A DNA stretch of 6,302 bases, taken from an uncultured Lachnospiraceae bacterium (GTDB lineage: Bacteria > Bacillota > Clostridia > Lachnospirales > Lachnospiraceae). The notes under the pieces were generated by a model. The model made no database searches. It saw only the letters and a program-made list of their open reading frames with translations, and was not told the DNA's origin. Shown piece after piece: positions 1 through 6,302 of the stretch. The stretch spans positions 1 through 6,302 of the forward strand of contig CAMPAP010000031.1 of the NCBI GenBank assembly GCA_946631935.1. The letters are read 5' to 3'. The stretch's first letter is position 1; each line of letters opens with the position of its first letter. The position numbers and the translations under genes are program-made.

Positions 1-1017
1 AAGTATGACTGAATCATATCTTTCATTATCCTCGGAAAATGCCACAGATGCATCCCTGACAAGTACCTTGATATTGTCGCAATGCAGCCTTTCTGCATTT
101 TTACTGATGACCGCAGCCTTTTTTTCTGATATATCACAGGAAGTAACGCTGCCTGATGATTTACAGTATTCCGAAGCAAGGATGCTTTTCCCTCCTGGGG
201 ATGCGCAGCAGTCCAGGACATTTTCACCTTCTGTTATCCCAAGGGCCATGACAGCCTTTACAGAGCTTTTGTCCTGAATATAGAAAAGTCCCTGTTCAAA
301 ACCGGGTATCTTTTTGATGTCTCCCATATGATCCGCGTGATAAAGAAATGGTATCTCTTTATCCTGCTCAGGTTTTACTCCGCTTAGTGATATATCGGAA
401 ATGCAGTTATCTATATCGTTTTTAGAAAGAAATGTCCTGAATCTGACGGAAATCCTTCTTGTTTTACACATGGAAGCCAGTATACCCTCCGCCCTTTTGT
501 CAAATTCTGCAAGAAAAATTTCAATTATATGCTCAGGATATGAATATTTCAGACTTAAGATTTTTGCGGGATCGTTTTTCAGATCATCCGGCAGAAAAAA
601 CAGATATCTGTCATCGCCTGTTTTCCCGGATCTTTCGATCTCCCCTGACACATTTCTGAGAATACCGTTTACAAAGCCTGAAAGCTGCTTAAATCCTCTT
701 TTGCGGGCAAGATCCACTGATTCCTTGACAACGGCATATGAAGGCGCATCGGTAAAAAGAAGCTGGAAAAGACCAAGTCTTAAGATATTTCTTATTACCG
801 GCCTCATTTTTCTGACTTTTACCGAAGATTTTTTATCCAAAATAAAATCCAGCGTAATGCGGCGGTGCACAGTTCCCTCAAAAAGGAACTTGATAAATGC
901 CTTATCACGCTGATCAAGATAATCGTATTTATTTAAAACATCTTTTATGATGCCCCTTATGCCCTCTGTTTCGGATATCACAAGTGCATCAAGAGCTATT
1001 CCTCTGATATTGTCCAT
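1..1017 (-). CDS. rsmB: 16S rRNA (cytosine-5)-methyltransferase RsmB, C-terminus cut by window edge
   Basis: RsmB methylates C5 of C967 (E. coli numbering) in 16S rRNA, using S-adenosylmethionine, in the cytoplasm. I translated this frame by hand: it is open for 339 codons to the left edge. Residues 1-130 look like the NusB-type RNA-binding domain, with NIRGIALDAL at 3-12, RDKAFIKFLFEGTV at 37-50 and FVNGILRNV at 115-123. The Rossmann methyltransferase domain follows. Its SAM-binding motif I is VLDCCASPGGKS at 267-278, preceded by FYIQDKSS at 245-252, and the acidic motif II residue is D295 in SCDIS. The view stops at YDSVIL, just before the expected PCSG motif IV, so both family cysteines (motifs IV and VI) lie outside the window. 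Family length is about 430-450 residues, so roughly 100 are missing. The ATG start lies 6 bases after the fmt stop and fits the usual N-terminus. It has almost no Shine-Dalgarno sequence, so translational coupling to fmt is likely. Assignment to RsmB is firm. Confidence 0.95.
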   Translation of the reverse strand, partial: MDNIRGIALDALVISETEGIRGIIKDVLNKYDYLDQRDKAFIKFLFEGTVHRRITLDFILDKKSSVKVRKMRPVIRNILRLGLFQLLFTDAPSYAVVKESVDLARKRGFKQLSGFVNGILRNVSGEIERSGKTGDDRYLFFLPDDLKNDPAKILSLKYSYPEHIIEIFLAEFDKRAEGILASMCKTRRISVRFRTFLSKNDIDNCISDISLSGVKPEQDKEIPFLYHADHMGDIKKIPGFEQGLFYIQDKSSVKAVMALGITEGENVLDCCASPGGKSILASEYCKSSGSVTSCDISEKKAAVISKNAERLHCDNIKVLVRDASVAFSEDNERYDSVIL

Positions 1018-1023
1018 ATGATC

Positions 1024-1971
1024 TTAATCCGGGGAAGATCCCAAAACAGTGCCTTTTTCAATCTGGTTGCCCAGAAGATATGACTTTACATCCATCCTCT
1101 TCTTACCCTCTGCCTGAAGAACGGTAACGGTAAGAGCTCCGTCTTTACAGTTTATTGTAAGAAAGTCTTTGGAAACCGCAAGTATCTCGCCGGGTAATGC
1201 ATCTTCTTTCGCATAATCATCAGAAGGAGCCGCCTCCCATATCTTAAGAATCTTCCCGGAAAGGTATGTATATGCCCCGGGCCATGGATTAAATGCCCTG
1301 ACTTTGGCATAGATCTCAGCTGATGAAGTATTCCAGTCAATGAGACCATCCTCTTTTTTTATAAGGGGCGCATAGGAACTGAAGCTGTCATCCTGCATGA
1401 ATCTTGTGATCTTACCTGCTCCGATAAGGTCAAGAGCTTCGCAGACTGCAAGGCTTCCAAGAGCCATAAGCCTGTCATGAAGCGTTTCAAAGGTTTCATC
1501 AGGAGCAAGTTCAAGGCTCTTACTGTAAAGGATATCCCCGGTATCAAGCCCTTCATTCATCTGCATAATGGTAACGCCGGTCAGCTTTTCACCGTTAAGG
1601 ATCACTCTCTGTATGGGTGATGCACCGCGGTACTTTGGAAGCAGGGATGCATGGACATTGATACAGCCGTACTCAGGCTGTTCAAGGATCTCCTTCGAAA
1701 GGATCTGCCCGAATGCGGCAACAACATAGATATCAGCGGGATATTCAAGAAGGCGTGCTGTTTCTTCGGGGCGTTTTATCCTCTCCGGCTGAAGCACAGG
1801 AATCCCCTCCGAAACCGCAACTTCCTTAACAGGTGAAAAGACCAAAGCCCCGCTTCTGCCCTTTGGCCTGTCGGGCTGTGTCACAACCGCGGTTATCTCA
1901 TGTCCTGCCGATATAAGACTTTTAAGGATTCCCGCTGCAAAATCGGGAGTTCCCATAAAAAGAATCTTCAA
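1024..1971 (-). CDS. fmt: Methionyl-tRNA formyltransferase
   Basis: Fmt transfers a formyl group from 10-formyltetrahydrofolate to the amino group of initiator Met-tRNA, making the fMet-tRNA used to start translation. The 315-residue product matches the usual family length. The N-terminal formyltransferase domain (about 1-205) shows FMGTPDFA at 5-12, QPDRPKGR at 32-39 and NVHASLLPKYRGASP at 105-119. It also has the folate-site stretch MNEGLDTGDILY at 138-149. N105, H107 and D143 match the family catalytic triad (N106, H108, D144 in E. coli). The C-terminal OB-fold tRNA-binding domain includes FNPWPGA at 228-234. The start is TTG: it gives the family N-terminus MKILFMGTPDF and has a good AAAGGAG site 7 bases upstream. 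The first ATG is codon 6 and would remove the first beta strand. The gene lies 22 bases after def, its functional partner, and 6 bases before rsmB, so one transcript is likely. Confidence 0.98.
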   Translation of the reverse strand: MKILFMGTPDFAAGILKSLISAGHEITAVVTQPDRPKGRSGALVFSPVKEVAVSEGIPVLQPERIKRPEETARLLEYPADIYVVAAFGQILSKEILEQPEYGCINVHASLLPKYRGASPIQRVILNGEKLTGVTIMQMNEGLDTGDILYSKSLELAPDETFETLHDRLMALGSLAVCEALDLIGAGKITRFMQDDSFSSYAPLIKKEDGLIDWNTSSAEIYAKVRAFNPWPGAYTYLSGKILKIWEAAPSDDYAKEDALPGEILAVSKDFLTINCKDGALTVTVLQAEGKKRMDVKSYLLGNQIEKGTVLGSSPD

Positions 1972-1978
1972 CTCAGTT

Positions 1979-1985
1979 CTCCTTT
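1979..1985 (-). promoter_or_regulatory. Ribosome binding site fixing the TTG start of fmt
   Basis: On the minus strand AAAGGAG lies 7 bases (AACTGAG) before TTG. This is a near-consensus Shine-Dalgarno sequence at ideal spacing. It supports TTG, rather than the in-frame ATG at codon 6, as the start of fmt. It sits between the def stop codon and fmt. Confidence 0.85.
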
Positions 1986-1993
1986 GTCACAGA

Positions 1994-2494
1994 TCATTCT
2001 TCTTCTGACTCTTCATCTTCCTCTTCATAAAGAGACTCGTTATCGATCAGCTCTCCTTCTACAAGTTCCGTATAAAGATGGCCGTCAAGATGGTCGAGCT
2101 CATGGCAGATGGCTCTTGCAAGAAGTTCATCTCCCTCGACTACAATGGGCTTCATGTCCCTGTCAAGGGCCTCACACTTTACATGAAGAGGCCTGGTGAC
2201 AGTACCGGTCTTACCGGGAACCGAAAGGCACCCTTCATATCCTGTCTGCTCACCCTCAGTCTCAACTATCCTGGGATTGATAAGTACAAGAGGATCTTCA
2301 CCTGTCGTATCGATCACAACAATCCTTTTAAGTACGCCAACCTGCGGAGCTGCAAGTCCCACACCGTTTGCATCATACATAGTCTCAAACATATCATCTA
2401 TGAGCTGTTTGTTCCGGTCTGTCATTTCCTTTACTTCAAGACAGACCTTACCAAGTACGGGATCTCCGATTTCCCTTATATTTCTAAGTGCCAT
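1994..2494 (-). CDS. def: Peptide deformylase
   Basis: Def is a metal-dependent hydrolase (Fe2+ in most bacteria) that removes the formyl group from the N-terminal methionine of new polypeptides at the ribosome exit. All three family motifs are present in the 166-residue product: GVGLAAPQVG at 44-53, EGCLS at 87-91 and HELDH at 131-135. C89, H131 and H135 are the expected metal ligands and E132 the catalytic acid/base. Length and motifs fit a type 1 enzyme. The protein ends in a strongly acidic tail, EEEDEESEEE at 157-166, beyond the catalytic core. I chose ATG at 2494 because it gives the usual start MALRNIREIGDPVL and has AAAGGA 6 bases upstream. The frame stays open to a GTG at 2536 that overlaps the priA stop, but that would add 14 atypical residues. 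The gene lies 38 bases after priA and 22 bases before fmt, with no terminator visible, consistent with one operon. Confidence 0.98.
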   Translation of the reverse strand: MALRNIREIGDPVLGKVCLEVKEMTDRNKQLIDDMFETMYDANGVGLAAPQVGVLKRIVVIDTTGEDPLVLINPRIVETEGEQTGYEGCLSVPGKTGTVTRPLHVKCEALDRDMKPIVVEGDELLARAICHELDHLDGHLYTELVEGELIDNESLYEEEDEESEEE

Positions 2495-2500
2495 AATATA

Positions 2501-2506
2501 TCCTTT
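2501..2506 (-). promoter_or_regulatory. Ribosome binding site fixing the ATG start of def
   Basis: AAAGGA on the minus strand lies 6 bases (TATATT) before the ATG at 2494. It supports the 166-residue form beginning MALRNIREIG over the longer form starting at GTG 2536. Confidence 0.8.
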
Positions 2507-2532
2507 CAAGAATGCTTTAAATATATATTCGG

Positions 2533-4776
2533 TCACATCTGACCTATCGGATCAAGGTCAAACTGAACGTATATGTTTTTAAGATCGCAGGTCAAAAGAT
2601 AATCTTCCGCTTTTTGTCTGATATCCTTAAGCAGGTCTGCATCTGCATTTTTAATATATATCACAAATCTGTAATAGTCCTTGATCCTGCTTATTATTGC
2701 AGGAGCAGGTCCCAAAACCCTGCAGGCACCATTAGACTTTATCACATTTGCAACATTCTCAGCAAGTTTGGAAGTGGCGTCCTCATTCAGCCCGAAAAGC
2801 ATGATGCCCATCATATGCAAAGCAGGCGGATAACCGGCGCTCAGGCGGTAAACCATTTCTTCTTCATAGAACTTTTCATAATTCTGCTCCGCAGCACAGG
2901 TAATGGCATAATGCTCCGGCTGGTAAGTCTGTATGACAGCATGCCCCCTTCTGTCACCTCTTCCGGATCTTCCCGCAGCCTGGGTAAGAAGCGAAAAAGT
3001 CCTCTCAGAAGACCTGTAATCACCTTCTCCCAGGGACATATCGGCTGCAAGAATGCCTACAACCGTCACATTGGGGAAATCATGACCTTTGACTATCATC
3101 TGGGTTCCGATAAGTATCTGTGCATCACCTGAAGAAAACTCGGCAAGGATCCTTTCAAAAGCACCTTTTTCGGAGGTTGTATCCTTATCCATCCTGAGAA
3201 CTTTTTTGTCAGGATACATTTCCTTTACCTTGTCCTCTACCTGCTGTGTACCTACTTTAAAAGCAGAAAGGTATTTTGATCCGCAACCGGGACAAAGCGA
3301 AGGCTTATCCATCATCTCACCACAGTAATGGCACACCAGCTTTCCGCCTTTATGAAGGCTCATGGGCACGCTGCAATGGGGACAAAATATGGGCTTTCCG
3401 CACTCTCTGCAGGATATCTGGCCGGAAAAACCTCTCCTGTTTAAAAAGAGCATTACCTGCTCTCCGGAAGAAAGCGCTTCATCCATAAGGCTTTTAAGTC
3501 TTCTCGAAAACATGGATCTGTTTCTCTGCCGGAGTTCTTCCCTGAGATCTACGATCTCCGTTTCGGCAAGTTCTCCTCCCGCAGCCCTCTCAGTGAGTTT
3601 AAAAAGACGTATCTTTCCATCCATGCAGTCTTTATATGTTTCAAGGGAAGGGGTCGCAGAACCCATCACAAATGCGGCGGACGAACGTCCTGCTATATAT
3701 TTTGCAACTTCTCTTGCATGGAACTTGGGAGTGTTTTCAGACTTATAGCTGCTCTCATGTTCCTCATCCATGATGATGAGACCGATGTCCGGAAATGGCG
3801 TAAAAAGGGCTGATCTGGGGCCTATGATGATATCAATATCCCCGTTTTCGGCTCTTTTACACTGATCGTATTTTTCACCTGCAGACATTCTTGAATTAAG
3901 AACGCTTACCCTGTCGCCGAATTTTGAATAAAATCTGGCAAGAGTCTGGTATGTGAGGGCTATCTCCGGTATAAGAAAGATAACCTGTCTTCCCATCAGG
4001 ACTGTTTTTTCCGCAAGCCTTATATAAACTTCGGTTTTTCCGCTGCCGGTAATACCGTGTATCAGATAATTGCTGAATATTCCTTCATCCATATCATGAG
4101 AAATGGCTTTTACCGCAGCCTCCTGTTCTTCATTAAGAACGTTATTTGGGGCTTTCGATATCTCCGATACGGAAGGTTTTCTGTATTCTTTTGTTGTTTC
4201 TATATATGCAGCACCGCTTTTTACAACGCTTAAAACGGTCTGCATACTGACACCAAGATTATGGCTTATCCATTCTCCCGGTATACGCTCATTATCAAGA
4301 AGTGCGCTGTAAAGCTTTTCCTTGCCCTTTTGTTTTTTTCTGCTGCTTTCCGCAAGAAGAGCCATTATCTCTTCTCTTCCAAGCTTTCTGACAAGAACCT
4401 TTCTCTGTGTCTCCCTTACTTTGGATTTGACAGGGATAACAACCTTTAAAGCCTGTGAAAGGGTTCCGCCGTAATTATCTTTAATGAAGGATGCAGTTTC
4501 AAAGCTTCTTTCAATGGCACTTACGCTGCCTTCAACATAATCCATGATATCCTTTATCCTGCCGGGATCGTAGTCGGCAGTGTCCTTTACGGATATAACA
4601 TATCCTTTTTTGGGGGTATTGCCGTTTCCGAAGGGAATGATAACTCTGCTTCCCGCGCAAATAATACCGGATAACCTGTCCGGTATCCGGTAAGTAAAAG
4701 GCCTGTCAAGTTTTTCTATGCTGATATCTATTATGACCTCGGCATAATGATTGCTTTCGGTATTATTTAATCCCAC
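2533..4776 (-). CDS. priA: Primosomal protein PriA, replication-restart helicase
   Basis: PriA is a superfamily 2, 3'-to-5' DNA helicase that recognises stalled or collapsed forks and starts reloading of the replicative helicase. In Firmicutes it acts with DnaD, DnaB and DnaI. The 747-residue product is full length (732 in E. coli, about 805 in B. subtilis). The N-terminal 3'-DNA-binding domain spans about 11-115, with a winged-helix region to about 205. Helicase lobe 1 has Walker A GITGSGKT at 241-248, FLIPEIALT at 267-275, DEEH at 337-340 followed by an aromatic-rich-loop-like segment (341-356), and GSATPS at 372-377. Lobe 2 carries a zinc-binding insertion with all eight cysteines: C456, C459, C465, C468, C482, C485, C495 and C498. 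Motif V is GTQMIVKGHDFP at 557-568 and motif VI QAAGRSGRG at 599-607. The C-terminal domain ends at QFDLDPIGQM. The GTG start has AGGAG 6 bases upstream, and no ATG is in frame nearby. An intact, functional enzyme is expected. Confidence 0.98.
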   Translation of the reverse strand: MGLNNTESNHYAEVIIDISIEKLDRPFTYRIPDRLSGIICAGSRVIIPFGNGNTPKKGYVISVKDTADYDPGRIKDIMDYVEGSVSAIERSFETASFIKDNYGGTLSQALKVVIPVKSKVRETQRKVLVRKLGREEIMALLAESSRKKQKGKEKLYSALLDNERIPGEWISHNLGVSMQTVLSVVKSGAAYIETTKEYRKPSVSEISKAPNNVLNEEQEAAVKAISHDMDEGIFSNYLIHGITGSGKTEVYIRLAEKTVLMGRQVIFLIPEIALTYQTLARFYSKFGDRVSVLNSRMSAGEKYDQCKRAENGDIDIIIGPRSALFTPFPDIGLIIMDEEHESSYKSENTPKFHAREVAKYIAGRSSAAFVMGSATPSLETYKDCMDGKIRLFKLTERAAGGELAETEIVDLREELRQRNRSMFSRRLKSLMDEALSSGEQVMLFLNRRGFSGQISCRECGKPIFCPHCSVPMSLHKGGKLVCHYCGEMMDKPSLCPGCGSKYLSAFKVGTQQVEDKVKEMYPDKKVLRMDKDTTSEKGAFERILAEFSSGDAQILIGTQMIVKGHDFPNVTVVGILAADMSLGEGDYRSSERTFSLLTQAAGRSGRGDRRGHAVIQTYQPEHYAITCAAEQNYEKFYEEEMVYRLSAGYPPALHMMGIMLFGLNEDATSKLAENVANVIKSNGACRVLGPAPAIISRIKDYYRFVIYIKNADADLLKDIRQKAEDYLLTCDLKNIYVQFDLDPIGQM

Positions 4777-4782
4777 CCTGCT

Positions 4783-4787
4783 CTCCT
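4783..4787 (-). promoter_or_regulatory. Ribosome binding site fixing the GTG start of priA
   Basis: AGGAG on the minus strand lies 6 bases (AGCAGG) before GTG at 4776. The only ATG upstream in the gap (4808-4810) is in another frame and has no Shine-Dalgarno sequence, so GTG is the best supported start. Confidence 0.8.
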
Positions 4788-4822
4788 GATAATCTTTTTT
4801 TCAAAAGCATGGAAAATAATTT

Positions 4823-6302
4823 TTATGATATATCTATCGAATATACATCATACTCAGCAAATACAGAATTGTAAGTTCTTATTTTTTCAATACTGTACGA
4901 ACCGGGAAACTTATTTAAAAAATCACGGATATATTCTTCGGTAGTTCCTTCAAGTCTTAATCCGTCTACCACAGATTTAACCCCATCCTCTCCTTCGAAG
5001 ACATCCCGAGCAATCATGAAATAAAAATTTTTATCCGGAATAGAATCTACATTTTCAACGCCGTCATGATAATCCGTAAAATAAAATGAATTCACATCCC
5101 TGAGAGGAACCATTAAATTATATAAATTCAACCTGGCATTTCCTACGATCATAACATCAGAATCCGTTGTCAACTTATGTATCTCCTCTTCATTATCATA
5201 AGGCATATTAAAATAATACGGATTACCATAAACAAAATTCTGCCTGTAGATCAGCAAAGCAAGAATCGCAATGGAAAAAGCCAAAACATAATATCTGCTC
5301 TTTCCTTTAAAAGAATCCCAAAACGAAATTATCATGCTGACAAAGCAAATAATGGTTGGAAACTGTGCAATCATAAAATACCTCGATACATAATACTGCG
5401 TACCTATCGGGGCAATAACCGTAACAGTCAGCATATAAGCAACAGAAGTAAGCAAAATAATATAGAAAAACGGAGAAATATTATTGACCGAAAGTGATAA
5501 TTTCTTTTTGAACGAAACAATAATCTCTAAAGCCCGTTTTTTAAAAGAAGCAAACCATTTCTCCTTTCTAAATAAATAACAAATAAAAATCATTATAAAA
5601 AATATCATTAACGCAATTCCGGACCATGTAAGTATATTGGCGTATGTAAACGGAATATAGAAGCCAAGGCTTTCACCAAACATATGCATATTCGAAAAAA
5701 TCAGTCTGGTGAAAAATGAATATCCGTTATGATTTTCACCACTCATCCAGCTTCCCACTCTGTTATATCTGAATGGATAAACAGCCATAAAAGTCAAAAG
5801 AGCCGCTAAAACTATTGAACCCAATTTGACGGAATCTATTCGTTTTTTTGTAATAAAAAGATATAAACAGCTAAATAAAGTAAGCCAAAAAGCGAACACA
5901 ACAAAAAGTGTATGCGTAAAAAGACCAAGAAAAACCGACAGGTATAAAATAATCCCAAACAAAATACCCTGTTTCTTATTGGCTGGCATAATCAATCTCT
6001 GAATGGATAACATCATCAGCAAACCATAAAAACTTAAAACTCCATACATTCTTAAAAAAGTAAATGCACCGGAGCCCGCAATGCTAAAAGCAAAAAATAA
6101 CAAGCTCAGATAGGCATTAATAAAACCAATCTTTTTATCGCGCAGGATGCTTAACGAAATTAAGTAAACAAGAATAAGAGATCCTATATAAAAAACAAAG
6201 TTAACGGAAAAAGAATAAGCCCATGAAAACGTTCCGGGAAATAACGAGGCCACAAAATGGATCATTATCTCGTAATTAGCAGGAGCTGTATCCTGCAATT
6301 TA
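4823..6302 (-). CDS. Polytopic membrane protein, probable GT-C (GT39/ArnT/PMT-like) glycosyltransferase, N-terminus cut by window edge
   Basis: This gene encodes an integral membrane protein. GT-C enzymes move a sugar from a lipid-phosphate carrier to an acceptor on the outer face of the membrane; donor and acceptor here cannot be told. The frame is open to the right edge, so the TTG at 6298 is probably internal. Counting from that TTG, about ten hydrophobic segments lie near 32-52, 60-77, 84-101, 110-130, 131-150, 158-176, 222-243, 275-298, 306-327 and 335-352. A hydrophilic C-terminal region of about 135 residues follows and may be extracytoplasmic. GT39-like traits are DTAPANYEIMIHF at 3-15, resembling the family D..PPLYYLLLH stretch with the second proline replaced, FLRMYGVLSF at 81-90, and YYVSRYFMIAQFP at 302-314 before a late membrane segment. 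The catalytic acidic residue of the first loop would lie upstream and is not visible. The gene is much more AT-rich than its neighbours. It ends 46 bases before priA. A flippase or polymerase-type envelope protein is a less likely alternative. Confidence 0.7.
   Translation of the reverse strand, partial: KLQDTAPANYEIMIHFVASLFPGTFSWAYSFSVNFVFYIGSLILVYLISLSILRDKKIGFINAYLSLLFFAFSIAGSGAFTFLRMYGVLSFYGLLMMLSIQRLIMPANKKQGILFGIILYLSVFLGLFTHTLFVVFAFWLTLFSCLYLFITKKRIDSVKLGSIVLAALLTFMAVYPFRYNRVGSWMSGENHNGYSFFTRLIFSNMHMFGESLGFYIPFTYANILTWSGIALMIFFIMIFICYLFRKEKWFASFKKRALEIIVSFKKKLSLSVNNISPFFYIILLTSVAYMLTVTVIAPIGTQYYVSRYFMIAQFPTIICFVSMIISFWDSFKGKSRYYVLAFSIAILALLIYRQNFVYGNPYYFNMPYDNEEEIHKLTTDSDVMIVGNARLNLYNLMVPLRDVNSFYFTDYHDGVENVDSIPDKNFYFMIARDVFEGEDGVKSVVDGLRLEGTTEEYIRDFLNKFPGSYSIEKIRTYNSVFAEYDVYSIDIS

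Noticed and set aside
401..913. 170-codon open frame on the plus strand
   Set aside because: It is fully antisense to rsmB, whose minus-strand frame is open throughout and carries family motifs. The plus-strand translation shows no recognisable domain, and no ribosome binding site was evident.
2495..2536. Longer def form starting at GTG and overlapping the priA stop
   Set aside because: The added 14 residues do not resemble deformylase N-termini, and the ribosome binding site points to the ATG at 2494.
2078..2542. 154-codon plus-strand open frame, and a 128-codon one at 2196-2582
   Set aside because: Both are antisense to def, which has all three deformylase motifs. Their translations resemble no family I know.
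2614..3748. Several plus-strand open frames of 70-172 codons
   Set aside because: They are shadows of priA on the opposite strand; the priA frame is unbroken and motif-rich.
4777..4822. Possible terminator between the membrane protein gene and priA
   Set aside because: There is an A7 run on the transcribed sense strand but no stable GC-rich hairpin followed by a T run.
4811..4870. Possible promoter for priA in the AT-rich end of the upstream gene
   Set aside because: TTGCTG is followed after 17 bases by ATAGAT, a poor -10 match. In such AT-rich DNA this is expected by chance.
6296..6298. TTG as the true start of the glycosyltransferase-like gene
   Set aside because: The frame stays open to the window edge, and the expected first membrane segment and catalytic loop are missing, so the real start is probably upstream of this window.

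Overview
The window shows four recognisable housekeeping genes and one membrane protein gene, all on the minus strand, so transcription runs from right to left. The order is a membrane glycosyltransferase-like gene (cut by the right edge), then priA, def, fmt and rsmB (cut by the left edge). The priA-def-fmt-rsmB order is a well-known Firmicutes arrangement. Together with the moderate GC content, frequent ATA and AGA/AGG codons, and AGGAG-type ribosome binding sites, it suggests a clostridial bacterium. A Lachnospiraceae-like member is my best guess, but the sequence alone does not fix the family.

Layout along the direct strand: 1-1017 is the first 339 codons of rsmB. 1024-1971 is complete fmt, with a TTG start. 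1994-2494 is complete def. 2533-4776 is complete priA, with a GTG start. 4823-6302 is a polytopic membrane protein resembling GT-C glycosyltransferases, without its true N-terminus. The gaps are 6, 22, 38 and 46 bases. No convincing rho-independent terminator or promoter is visible in any of them, and no stretch over 300 bases lacks a gene.

How the genes work together: Def and Fmt form the N-formylmethionine cycle. Fmt formylates the initiator Met-tRNA, and Def removes the formyl group from the finished chain. RsmB methylates a cytosine of 16S rRNA near the ribosomal P site, so it serves the same translation theme. PriA restarts stalled replication forks and is a conserved neighbour rather than a pathway partner. 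The GT-C-like gene has no evident link to these jobs. It is clearly more AT-rich and lies where this cluster meets unrelated DNA.

I found no new biological system here. The points worth a second look are small: the junction between the AT-rich membrane gene and priA, non-ATG starts for priA and fmt, an A7 tract with an out-of-frame ATG ahead of priA, and an fmt/rsmB junction that shares one reading frame and has almost no ribosome binding site.
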